A program made the translations under genes and the position numbers. Below, one piece after another: positions 33,681-42,178 of a DNA stretch of 53,757 nt. The notes beneath the pieces were generated by a model. It searched no databases, was not told the origin of the DNA, and was given only the letters and a program-made list of their open reading frames with translations. Location of the stretch: positions 1 to 53,757 of the forward strand of contig JAUYNL010000091.1 in assembly GCA_030696085.1 (NCBI GenBank), written 5' to 3'. The DNA is from Luteolibacter sp. (GTDB lineage Bacteria > Verrucomicrobiota > Verrucomicrobiia > Verrucomicrobiales > Akkermansiaceae). Numbering within the stretch: position 1 is the first letter of the stretch; the number at the start of each line of letters is the position of its first letter.

Positions 33681-35084
33681 TTACCACTCGCCGCCGAGGG
33701 CTTTCATCAGCGAAACGGCGACGGCGAGGCGTTCTCCGCGGATGGCGTTGGCGGCGCGCTCGGCATCGAGACGCGTGCGTTCGGCATCCACCACATCGAG
33801 GAAGCTGACGAGCCCCGCGCTGAAGCGTTTCACAGAGAGATCGAAGGTTTTGCGGGCGGCGGCGAGCGCCTGGTCCTGGGCGAGCTGGCGGCGCTCCAGG
33901 ACGGCGCTGCCCTGCAGTGCGTTTTCCACCTCGCGGATCGACTCGAGCACGGTCTGGCGGTATTCCGCGCTGGCGGCCTCGTGCGCGGCGATGGACGCCC
34001 TGCGCTGTGCCCTGAGGTATTTCTGGCTGCTGAGCGGAGTCATCGCACTGGCTCCGAGCGACCACACGAAGGCGGAGGAGTCAAAAAGGGTTCTGGCGAT
34101 GGCGGTGTCGAATCCGGTGGAGGCATTGATGACGAAGGCGGGGAAAAACGCGGCGGTGGCTACTCCGATCTCGGCGTTGGCGGCGGCGACGTTGCGCTCG
34201 GCGGCGCGGATGTCGGGGCGTTGGCGGAGGAGTTCGGAAGGGACGGAAACCGGCACCGGCGGAGGCTTCGGCAGCTCGGTATTTTCCGGAATCCGGGAAC
34301 CGGAGGCGGCGGATCCGGTGAGAACGGCGAGTGAGTTGACGAGTTCCAGGCGGGTTTGATCGAGGCGGATGCGATCGGCATTGGCGGTGGCGACTTCGGT
34401 TTCGGCGCGTGCGAGATCGAGCCCGCTGATGGTGCCGGCATCGCGGCGCTTTTTGAATAGACCGAGGGCCTTGCTGCGGATTTCGAGAGTGCGGTCAAGC
34501 ACCGCGCGGTCGGCATCCACGGCACGCAGGACCCAGTAAATCTGCGCCACCTCGCCGGCGACGCTGAGACGCAGGGCGTTGAGCATTTCAGCGGCCGATT
34601 GTTCGGAGGCGGAGGCGGATTCCACCTGGCGGCGGACATTTCCCCAGACGTCGAGTTCGTATCTGAAATCCACGGGCACGGCGAAGCTGTTCTGGATGCT
34701 GGAGCCGCCGCCGGGGCCGCGGAAACGGAATTGCGAGCGCTCGGTACTGGCTCCGATGTCCACCGCAGGGAAATACAACGAGCGGGCCATGGTGCTCATT
34801 TCCCGGGCCTGTTTGAGCCGTGCGGCAGAGGCGGCGATTTCCTGGTTTCGTTCCAATGAGCGCTCAACGAGCCCATTGAGCGTGGGGTCCCGGAATAATT
34901 TCCACCATGCCTGCGGGGTGGGCAGGGTGTCGGGCGATTCGCGTTTCCAGCGTACGCCACCCTGTGAAAATGCGGCGGGAAGCTCCATGCCCGGTGTTTC
35001 ATAATCCGGCCCGACCGGCGCACAGGCTCCCAGAAGAAACGGAATGCAGCTCAAAACGTGGCGGATGACGGAGGTGCGCGGCAT
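33681..35084 (-). CDS. Outer membrane factor lipoprotein (NodT/OprM type)
   Basis: A 467-residue TolC/OprM-family protein from the ATG at 35084, with a lipobox LLGAC (Cys21) followed by APVGPDYETP, the conserved start of this family. Two halves of repeated helices are seen, with ELDVWGNVRR and LLRQRPDIRAAE as marks. It is the first gene of the efflux operon and lies 65 bases from the divergent TetR gene. Confidence 0.94.
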   Translation of the reverse strand: MPRTSVIRHVLSCIPFLLGACAPVGPDYETPGMELPAAFSQGGVRWKRESPDTLPTPQAWWKLFRDPTLNGLVERSLERNQEIAASAARLKQAREMSTMARSLYFPAVDIGASTERSQFRFRGPGGGSSIQNSFAVPVDFRYELDVWGNVRRQVESASASEQSAAEMLNALRLSVAGEVAQIYWVLRAVDADRAVLDRTLEIRSKALGLFKKRRDAGTISGLDLARAETEVATANADRIRLDQTRLELVNSLAVLTGSAASGSRIPENTELPKPPPVPVSVPSELLRQRPDIRAAERNVAAANAEIGVATAAFFPAFVINASTGFDTAIARTLFDSSAFVWSLGASAMTPLSSQKYLRAQRRASIAAHEAASAEYRQTVLESIREVENALQGSAVLERRQLAQDQALAAARKTFDLSVKRFSAGLVSFLDVVDAERTRLDAERAANAIRGERLAVAVSLMKALGGEW

Positions 35085-35112
35085 GGACAGGGCGAAATGA
35101 AGCGGAATTTTT

Positions 35113-35146
35113 CTTGCATGCAAGCGATTACTTGCAAAAGTTTTGC
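35113..35146. promoter_or_regulatory. Paired palindromes in the divergent efflux/TetR gap
   Basis: CTTGCATGCAAG (35113-35124) is a perfect 12-bp palindrome. GCAAAA-G-TTTTGC (35134-35146) is a perfect 13-base inverted repeat, with CTTGC shared by the two. They sit in the 65-base gap between the efflux operon start (35084) and the TetR start (35150). This is the expected place for a TetR operator controlling both genes. Promoters are likely to overlap these sites. Confidence 0.65.
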
Positions 35147-35149
35147 GTC

Positions 35150-35764
35150 GTGAGCGATACGCCAAGCCAAGCCAAGACTGCCGAAAAGCCCGACATGCGC
35201 CGTAGGCTGATCGATGCCGCGCGGTTGGAATTCAGCGAGAAAGGCATCGAAGCCGCCACCACCCGTGGCATTGCCCAACGGGCGGGCTGCAACGAGGTGA
35301 CGATATTCCGGCATTTTGAATCGAAGCAGAAGCTGCTGGCGGCGGTGGTGCAGGACACGTCCGAGGAGTTCAGCTCGTTGTGCGAGTGCCGCGAGGAGTT
35401 CACGGGCGATTTGCGGATGGATCTCGGGCATTTCGCGAAAGTTCACAACGATTCGCTGGAGCGCTGTCTGGGCATGGCCCGCGCACTGATTGGCGAGGGT
35501 TACCGGCGGCCCATGCTGTGCAAGGAGCTGGTTGGCGATGTGATTCAGCCGTTTCACCAGAGCATCGCCTGCTATCTGGAGCAGCGGAAAAGAGACGGCC
35601 TAGTGCGCCAGGATCTCAATTCCATGGCTTTCGCCGAAGTTTTCACCTCATCGCTTTTCGGCGGCGTGCTGCGCCGCACCGGTGGACTTTCGGATCTCGA
35701 TCGGGACGCGTGGATCCGCGAAACCGTGGAAATTTTCGTCCGCGGCATCAATGCTGCGAAATAA
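35150..35764 (+). CDS. TetR/AcrR-family transcriptional regulator
   Basis: A 204-residue regulator from a GTG at 35150 (an earlier TTG at 35114 lies within the palindromes and is less likely). The HTH is at about residues 40-60: TTRGIAQRAGCNEVTIFRHF, with the following SKQKLL. The C-terminal helical domain would bind an unknown ligand. Divergent position next to the RND operon makes it the probable local repressor of the pump. Confidence 0.92.
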   Translation: MSDTPSQAKTAEKPDMRRRLIDAARLEFSEKGIEAATTRGIAQRAGCNEVTIFRHFESKQKLLAAVVQDTSEEFSSLCECREEFTGDLRMDLGHFAKVHNDSLERCLGMARALIGEGYRRPMLCKELVGDVIQPFHQSIACYLEQRKRDGLVRQDLNSMAFAEVFTSSLFGGVLRRTGGLSDLDRDAWIRETVEIFVRGINAAK

Positions 35765-35827
35765 GCGCAATTTTCATCGAACTCCGGATATTGACTCGCC
35801 GCCGGAGCTTGCTCAGTTTCCCCGCGC

Positions 35828-36334
35828 ATGAGCCACACACCTCAAGTTGGAATCGTCATGGGCAGCGCGTCAGACTGGCCGATCATGGAACACGCTGCGC
35901 GCACGCTGCGTGATTTTGGAATCCCCTGGGTCGCGGAAGTCGCCAGCGCCCACCGCTCGCTCGACAAGCTGCAAGGCTTTGCCGGGCCCGCCCGCGCAAA
36001 CGGGCTGAAATGCATCATCGCCGGAGCCGGAGCCGCCGCACATCTGGCGGGCGTGACCGCCGCGATCACCGACATCCCGGTGCTCGCCGTGCCGATCGAC
36101 TCGACCTCGCTCAAGGGCCTGGATGCGCTGCTCGCGATGGTCCAGATGCCCGGCGGCATCCCGGTGGCCACCTTCGCCATCGGCAAGGCCGGTGCGGTGA
36201 ATGCCGCGCTTTTCGCCGTGGCCATGCTCGCCAACGAAGACCCGGCGATGGCGAAAAAACTCGCCGCTTTCCGCAAAAAACAAAGCGACAAGGTGAAGGC
36301 GGCGGTGCTCCCTCCACTCGATCCGGTGGATTGA
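35828..36334 (+). CDS. purE: N5-carboxyaminoimidazole ribonucleotide mutase
   Basis: Class I PurE of 168 residues; it moves the carboxyl group from N5-CAIR to give CAIR in purine synthesis. It has GSASDW (residues 12-17, phosphate binding), SAHRS (40-44, with catalytic His), AGAGAAAHLAGV and PGGIPVAT. purK is not in the window. It is separated from the opposing PBP gene by only 8 bases. Confidence 0.96.
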   Translation: MSHTPQVGIVMGSASDWPIMEHAARTLRDFGIPWVAEVASAHRSLDKLQGFAGPARANGLKCIIAGAGAAAHLAGVTAAITDIPVLAVPIDSTSLKGLDALLAMVQMPGGIPVATFAIGKAGAVNAALFAVAMLANEDPAMAKKLAAFRKKQSDKVKAAVLPPLDPVD

Positions 36335-36342
36335 GCCGCACC

Positions 36343-38775
36343 TCACTCGTCGGCAATATCCAGCCGCTGCGGGCGTCTCAGGGGAATGGATTCCTCGATA
36401 TCGCCGAGATCCAGGCTGTCGAGCACGTTGGTCCGCCGCCGCACCAGACCGGCCTGGCCGGACGTGGTGGCGAAGCTTGGCAGCTCGGTGTGGTAGGGAT
36501 CATCGCCTAACAAAACAGGCGCTTTCGGCCGGACGGGCACGGCGTCGAGCGCGGGCAGGTTGAGGATCGCGTTTTCCGGATTGGAGGCTTCCGGGGAGGC
36601 TCCGGAGTGGACGGTGCAGAATGGCAGTTGCTCGGTGCCGCGGCGGAAATACTCGCTCACGCCGGTGGAGCGGGAGCGGACCACGCCGGATGCGGAGTCC
36701 TCGACGTATTCCTGGCAGAACTGGGTGGACCGCTGGCCGGATACCGAACAAACAGGCACCTCCACCACATTGTTAGGTGGGGAAATCCCGCTGCCGCCGA
36801 AGGCCGGCGCCGCGGCGTTCATGGCCGCCTGCCAGACCGGCATGGCGAGATCCCTGCTGAAGGCTCCGGGGTAGATCGGCTCGCCATTGGAGAGCAGGAA
36901 TCCGGTCCACACCCCGCAGGTGACACGCTTGTTGTAGCCGAGAAACCAGCAATCGCCGAAATCATGGGTGGTGCCGCCCTTGCCCGCGCCGTGGAAGGGT
37001 TTCTCAATCAAGCCGTCCAGCGCGCCCTTCGAACTGCCGCGGTAAAGCGAGCCGGCCATCATGCTGTGAACCTGCCAGGCGGTGGCGGAATCGATGACCT
37101 GCTTGCGGTCCAGCACCTTGCGGGTGCGGCGATAGACGACGCGACCGCCCGGGCTTTCGACGCGCTCCAGATAGGAGAGTGATTGCGGGCCGAGCCTGCC
37201 ACCCGAGGAAAACGCGGTGATCGCCCGCACCGCTTGTTTCATGGAAACCTCCTCGAAGCCCACCGCCAGGCGGCGCAGCAGTTCGGCTTTCTGCAACGGG
37301 AAACCGAAGGAACATGCCGTGTTCACCACGCGTTGCAGTCCGGTCTGGTCTGCGAGGCGCACGGTGGCCGCGATTTTCGATTGTTCCAGCGCCGCGCGCA
37401 GGGGGATTTTTCCCTGATAGACCGGGGAGGGGACCTCCATGCCCCACTCGCCGAGGATGCCCTCCCGCCCGCCGACCATCACCGAGCGGTTGTCCATCGG
37501 CTCGTCCTCGACCAGGGTGGCCGGGGTGAGACCCTGCTCCAGAGCCGCCGCATGGATGAAGGGGAAAAACGCGGTGCCCAGCGGGCGCTTGCCCAGCTCG
37601 ATGAAATCATAAGGGACCTGTGCGTAATCGCGACCGCCGACATGGGCGAGCACCTCGCCGGTTTCGTGATCCATCATCAGCACCGCGCCTTGCAGGTATT
37701 CGGCGGGTTTCTCGCCGTTTTTGCGGTAATCCGAGTATTTTTGCCGACGGTATCCTGGCTGTGATTCAGCGCGGGCCAGGCTTTCCCGCAAGGCCTTTTC
37801 CGCGGCATTCTGCGCCTCGGCGAGGATGGTGGTGTGCACCGTGAAGCCACCGGATGCGAGCGCGTCCTCACCGAGTGCCGCGCCCACGGCTTCGGCGATG
37901 CGTTCATAAAGATGCGTGGTGCCGCGGCGCAGCGGCTTGGGGTTCAGCTTGAGCGGGGCCTCGTAGAGTTCCTTTGCCTCCCGGCGTTTCAGGGCACCGA
38001 GGTCCACCATGCGGCCGAGCACGAGATTTCGCGAGCGGCGGTTGGCTTCCGGACTGTTGAGCGGCGAGAGATTGCTGGGGTTCTTGATGCATCCGACGAT
38101 GGCCGCGCTTTCGAGCGCGTTGAGAGAGCGCGGCTCCTTGCCGAAGTAGCCGAGCGCGGCCGAGCGGACGCCGTAATAACCGCTGCCGAAGTAGATCCGG
38201 TTGAGGTAAAACTCGAGGATCTCACGCTTCGAATATCGTTTTTCGATGCGTTGGGCGAGGAGCGCCTCGACGAGTTTGCGCTGGATGCCGGATTCGCCGA
38301 GTTTCCTGCGCTGTCCTTCCAGATCGTAGGCGTTGCGGGCGAGTTGCTGGGTGATGGTGCTCGCTCCCTGAGTCGTTTTGCTGGCCTTCCAGTTCAAATA
38401 GCCCGCGCGGACGATGCCGATGTAGTCCACGCCATCGTGGGTTTCGAAACGCTGGTCCTCGCCGGCACGCAGGGCATCGATGAAGATTTGCGGCACGTCA
38501 TCGATGGAGATCACGCTGCGGTTCTGGACGAATATCCGGCCGATTTCCTTGCCATTCCGGTCCACGATCAAGCTCGGGATTTCCAGATCGTTGATGCGCT
38601 CCAGATCGTAAGTGGCCGCGCGTTCGCGGTAGGTCCGGGTTTCTTTCTCCACCACCACCCAGCAGACGCCGCCCGCCGCGATGGAGAGCACGATGAGCGC
38701 GAGCCACAAGCCTTTGCGCTTGTAGAAACGCGGCTTGCGGAGCTTCTTTCGGTTGCTGTTCTGTTGTTCTGCCAT
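36343..38775 (-). CDS. Class A PBP-like glycosyltransferase with degenerate transpeptidase domain
   Basis: An 810-residue inner-membrane protein with one N-terminal TM segment. The GT51 glycosyltransferase domain is complete: EDQRFETHDGVD (catalytic Glu) at about residues 107-118, QGASTITQQLARN and EILEFYLNRIYFGSGYYGV. In the C-terminal penicillin-binding domain all three motifs are changed. SxxK reads TAFF in LGTAFFPF (DNA 37564-37575), SxN reads SKI (37372-37380) and KTG reads KGG (36973-36981). Nearby segments (AAALEQGLTPATLVEDEPM, GTTHDFGDCWFLGYN) are otherwise normal. So it should polymerise glycan strands but not cross-link. It is divergent from the methyltransferase gene, sharing start-codon bases. 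Confidence 0.9.
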   Translation of the reverse strand: MAEQQNSNRKKLRKPRFYKRKGLWLALIVLSIAAGGVCWVVVEKETRTYRERAATYDLERINDLEIPSLIVDRNGKEIGRIFVQNRSVISIDDVPQIFIDALRAGEDQRFETHDGVDYIGIVRAGYLNWKASKTTQGASTITQQLARNAYDLEGQRRKLGESGIQRKLVEALLAQRIEKRYSKREILEFYLNRIYFGSGYYGVRSAALGYFGKEPRSLNALESAAIVGCIKNPSNLSPLNSPEANRRSRNLVLGRMVDLGALKRREAKELYEAPLKLNPKPLRRGTTHLYERIAEAVGAALGEDALASGGFTVHTTILAEAQNAAEKALRESLARAESQPGYRRQKYSDYRKNGEKPAEYLQGAVLMMDHETGEVLAHVGGRDYAQVPYDFIELGKRPLGTAFFPFIHAAALEQGLTPATLVEDEPMDNRSVMVGGREGILGEWGMEVPSPVYQGKIPLRAALEQSKIAATVRLADQTGLQRVVNTACSFGFPLQKAELLRRLAVGFEEVSMKQAVRAITAFSSGGRLGPQSLSYLERVESPGGRVVYRRTRKVLDRKQVIDSATAWQVHSMMAGSLYRGSSKGALDGLIEKPFHGAGKGGTTHDFGDCWFLGYNKRVTCGVWTGFLLSNGEPIYPGAFSRDLAMPVWQAAMNAAAPAFGGSGISPPNNVVEVPVCSVSGQRSTQFCQEYVEDSASGVVRSRSTGVSEYFRRGTEQLPFCTVHSGASPEASNPENAILNLPALDAVPVRPKAPVLLGDDPYHTELPSFATTSGQAGLVRRRTNVLDSLDLGDIEESIPLRRPQRLDIADE

Positions 38776-39958
38776 GCCCGACCCGGAATCATCGCCCCCT
38801 TCGCGGGTGGCAACGTGCCCAGACGACTATCCCATCGGACCTGTCACCGCAACCCCTTCGTTGGCGGCCATGCTGCGGGCGCGCATCGCACGGGACGGCC
38901 CGCTGGCTTTTGCGGACTTCATGGCGGCGGCGCTGTATGAACCTGGGCTCGGATATTATGCGCACGGTACCCGCCAGGTCGGCCGGGGTGGGGATTTTTT
39001 CACTAGCGTGAGCGTGGGGCCGGTCTTCGGCGAACTGCTGGCCCGGCGCTTCCTGCGCGAGTGGTGCGAGGCCGGCGCACCCGCCCGCTGGCGTATCATC
39101 GAATGCGGAGCCCATGATGGCACGCTCGCCGCCGATGTGCTCACCGCGCTGGCGGGGCTGGACGCCCGCGCGTGCGAGGGACTCGAATATGCGATCTGCG
39201 AACCACTGCCCGTGCTCCAGGCGGCGCAAACCGATACGCTGCGCCGTTTCGCGCCGCAGGTGCGCTTTGTGTCCGATTCCGCCACGCTGGCCGCCGATCC
39301 GCTGCCGGGCATCATCTTTGGCAATGAATTACTCGATGCCCTGCCCTGCCACCTCATCGAATGGCGCGACGGCCGCTGGGTAGAGCGCCGTGTGGCGCTG
39401 GATGAGAGCGGCGGCTTCACCTGGACCACGGCGAAAATCCGCGAGCCCGCTCTGCTCGCCGCGCTGGCTCCGCTGGGTGGCGTTTTCCCCGATGGCTACC
39501 GCAGCGAAATCCGCACAAGCTATCATGAGTTTCTCGCGCCGCTGGCCCGCGCACTTTCCTCCGGGCTGATGCTGTGGCTGGACTACGGTTTCGAGCGACC
39601 GGACTACTATCATCCGGGCCGCAGTGAGGGCACCCTGCGCACATTTACGAAACACCGCGCCGGCGATAACCCGCTCGCCGATCCCGGCAGCATGGATCTC
39701 ACCGCGCACGTCGATTTCACCGCCCTTGCGGAGGCGGCGCGGGCACTCGGCGGACGCCAAGCCGTTTTCCGCAGCCAGGGCGCATGGCTCACCGGCATCG
39801 CCCGCGATTGGCTGCTGGAAATGGAAGGCCGCCCTCAAGCCGCCGCCCTGCGCCAGTTCCAAACCCTCACTCATCCCGCCCATCTCGGCGGCAGTTTCCA
39901 GGTGATGGAATTCACATGGTGCGCCACCCGCCCGCCCGCCGCCAGGCCGGATCTATAA
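38774..39958 (+). CDS. MidA/NDUFAF7-type class I SAM-dependent methyltransferase (DUF185)
   Basis: About 394 residues. It has the family start FADFMAAALYEPGLGYY, FFTSVSVGPVFGELLAR, the SAM-binding region IIECGAHDGTLAADVL, IIFGNELLDALPCHLIE and LWLDYGFERPDYYHP. Mitochondrial relatives (NDUFAF7) methylate an arginine of a complex I subunit; the role in bacteria is unknown. The start ATG (38774-38776) overlaps the start codon of the PBP gene on the opposite strand (38773-38775), forming CATG. Confidence 0.88.
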   Translation: MPDPESSPPSRVATCPDDYPIGPVTATPSLAAMLRARIARDGPLAFADFMAAALYEPGLGYYAHGTRQVGRGGDFFTSVSVGPVFGELLARRFLREWCEAGAPARWRIIECGAHDGTLAADVLTALAGLDARACEGLEYAICEPLPVLQAAQTDTLRRFAPQVRFVSDSATLAADPLPGIIFGNELLDALPCHLIEWRDGRWVERRVALDESGGFTWTTAKIREPALLAALAPLGGVFPDGYRSEIRTSYHEFLAPLARALSSGLMLWLDYGFERPDYYHPGRSEGTLRTFTKHRAGDNPLADPGSMDLTAHVDFTALAEAARALGGRQAVFRSQGAWLTGIARDWLLEMEGRPQAAALRQFQTLTHPAHLGGSFQVMEFTWCATRPPAARPDL

Positions 39959-40043
39959 TTTGGTTTCATGGGATGGGATGGCCGCACACACTGAGTGGTT
40001 CCGCCTTGCCTCGCGCCGGATCCTCGCGTTTCCTCCCGCCCGC

Positions 40044-41184
40044 ATGTCCTCACTTCCCACCGCTGACCTCCTGGCGCTCGATCTGGACGGCCTGAAAAGC
40101 CGCCTTTCGAAACTCAGGAGGTATCTTTGACGTCCCCACCCTCGAAAACGAAATCAACACGCTCGAGGAGGCCATGGGCGCGCCCGAGTTCTGGAACAAC
40201 GCCGACAAGGCGAAGTCCATCTCCGCCAAGGCCGCGGGCCTGAAGAAGAAACTCGAAGCCTTCCTCAAACTCGAAAGCCGCGTCTCGGACATCGAGGAAG
40301 GCGTCAATCTCGCCAAGGAATTCGATGATGGAGACCTGGCCCGCGAGGCCATCGACAACGCGAAGGCGCTGGAAAAAGACATCCGCTCCTTCGAACTGCT
40401 GACCTTGCTCGACAAGCCGAGCGACATTTCCCCTTGTTTCCTCGTCATCTCCGCTGGCGCGGGCGGCACCGAAGCCTGCGATTGGGCGCAGATGCTCCAC
40501 CGCATGTACACCCGCTGGGCGGAAAGCAAGGGCTACACCGTGGAAACCCTCGACTGGCAGGACGGCGACGAAGCCGGCCTGCGCACCGCCACTCTCAAAA
40601 TCACCGGCGATTACGCCTATGGTTTCCTGAAAAGCGAACGCGGCGTCCACCGGCTCGTTAGAATATCCCCCTTCGACTCGAACGCGAAGCGCCACACTTC
40701 CTTCGCCTCCATCGATTGCACGCCGGAAGTCTCCAAGGACATCAACATCGAGATTCTCGACAAGGACATCGAAATCACCACCACCCGCTCCGGCGGCAAG
40801 GGTGGCCAGAACGTCAACAAGGTGGAGACCGCCGTCATCCTGCGCCATCTTCCCAGCGGCATCCTCATCCGCTCCACTGCGGCGCGCACCCAGGGAGCCA
40901 ACCGCGAACTCGCCTTCGATATCCTCAAGGCCAAGCTCTACACCATCGAGGAGGACAAGCAGAAAGCCGAGGCCGACCGCGCCTACGGCGAAAAAGGCGA
41001 CGTCTCCTGGGGCAACCAGATCCGCTCCTACGTCTTCCAGCCCTATCAGAAAGTGCTCGACCTGCGCACCGGCGAGGAAACCAACAACATCCAGGCCACC
41101 ATGGACGGCGACCTCGACGCCTTCATCGAAGCCAAACTCCGCGGCAAAGTCCGCGTGAAGGGCGCGAAGGACGACGAGGATTGA
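40044..41184 (+). CDS. prfB: Peptide chain release factor 2, with programmed +1 frameshift
   Basis: RF2 releases the chain at UGA and UAA. The first 28 codons (from ATG at 40044) end at an in-frame TGA (40128-40130). Skipping T at 40128 continues in frame to the stop at 41182-41184, giving about 379 residues. The frame then reads on with normal RF2: the SPF tripeptide (VRISPFDSN) and GGQ in [11 protein letters not shown]. The frameshift senses RF2 level and autoregulates. The Arg-Ile pair just before SPF uses AGA ATA, codons rare in this GC-rich gene. Confidence 0.95.
40116..40131 (+). promoter_or_regulatory. prfB: prfB programmed +1 frameshift site
   Basis: AGGAGG (40116-40121) lies just upstream of TAT CTT TGA C, the same layout as the classical RF2 site with an internal Shine-Dalgarno-like sequence and CUU UGA slippage. 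The shift is from CTT (40125-40127) onto TTT, skipping one base. Confidence 0.95.
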
Positions 41185-41272
41185 TCGGAAGTTTGATCGC
41201 CAGCCACGATCGTCGGCGTGGATCCCCGAAAAAAGCAAGAGCCCGCCCGCACCCCACGTAATCACACATATC

Positions 41273-42157
41273 ATGAAACCATCCCCAACCAACTCCCGAA
41301 TTCCCGGATTCCTCACCCTCGCCGCGCTGATCGCTTCCTCACTCGCCGCCCTCGGCAATGAAGATCTGAGCAAGCCGATCATCACCACGGAAACCCGCAA
41401 GGGCGAGGATGGCAAGGATGTGCTCTACATGTTCATCGACGGCGTGAAAGTCCACGAAACGGACGTCACCAAACAAGCGCCGCCCGCCGTGGTCACCCCG
41501 GGCGAGCCCGCCGGATTTTTCGCTCCACCTTCGGATGCCATCGTCTTGTTTGACGGCAGCGGAGAAACTTTGAAAACGAACTGGACCGACACCCAAGGCA
41601 AGGCCAGCGAGTGGAAAGTCGTCGATGGCGCGCTCGAATCGGTCAAAAAGGCCGGCTATATCCAGACCAAGGAGAGTTTCGGCTCCTGCCAGCTCCACAT
41701 CGAATGGGCCGCGCCGGTGAATGTCTCGGGCGACGGCCAGGGGCGCGGCAACAGCGGGGTTTTCCTAATGAACACCTACGAAGTCCAGGTGCTCGATAGT
41801 TATGAAAACCCGACCTACGCCGACGGCCAGGCGGGCGCGCTCTACGGCCGCAGCAAGCCGCTGAAGAACGCCTGTCGCAAACCCGGTGAATGGCAGAGCT
41901 ATGATATCATATTCCACCGCCCGCTTTTCGATGACCAGGGCAAGGTCGTCCGCAGGGCCACATTCACCGTTCTGCACAATGGCGTTTTGATTCAGGACCA
42001 CGCCATCCTCAGCGGCGGCACCGGATGGATGGGGCCGCATGCCGCTTCGGAATACAAAAAACACCCCGACGCGATGCCCATCTCCCTGCAGGATCACGGA
42101 AATCCAGTGCGCTTCCGCAACATCTGGATCCGCGAATTGCAGGACAAGCCGCTGTGA
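41273..42157 (+). CDS. Secreted DUF1080 (3-keto-disaccharide hydrolase-like) protein
   Basis: A 294-residue protein with signal peptide (about residues 12-29). The DUF1080 core is a jelly roll: IVLFDGSGETLKTNW, LESVKKAGYIQTKE, LHIEWAAP, GNSGVFLMNTYEVQVLDS and WQSYDIIFHRP are its typical landmarks. The family is very common in Verrucomicrobiota and Planctomycetota, and related proteins act on 3-keto-glycosides. The substrate is unknown. It is convergent with holA, 21 bases apart. Confidence 0.88.
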   Translation: MKPSPTNSRIPGFLTLAALIASSLAALGNEDLSKPIITTETRKGEDGKDVLYMFIDGVKVHETDVTKQAPPAVVTPGEPAGFFAPPSDAIVLFDGSGETLKTNWTDTQGKASEWKVVDGALESVKKAGYIQTKESFGSCQLHIEWAAPVNVSGDGQGRGNSGVFLMNTYEVQVLDSYENPTYADGQAGALYGRSKPLKNACRKPGEWQSYDIIFHRPLFDDQGKVVRRATFTVLHNGVLIQDHAILSGGTGWMGPHAASEYKKHPDAMPISLQDHGNPVRFRNIWIRELQDKPL

Positions 42158-42178
42158 TCCGCCGGTGGGCATCCGGAT

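Noticed and set aside
29256..35084. Heavy-metal (CusA) type for the RND pump
   Set aside because: Sequence of the proton relay and periplasmic loops fits the HAE1 drug group, and no metal-binding Met/His segments are seen.
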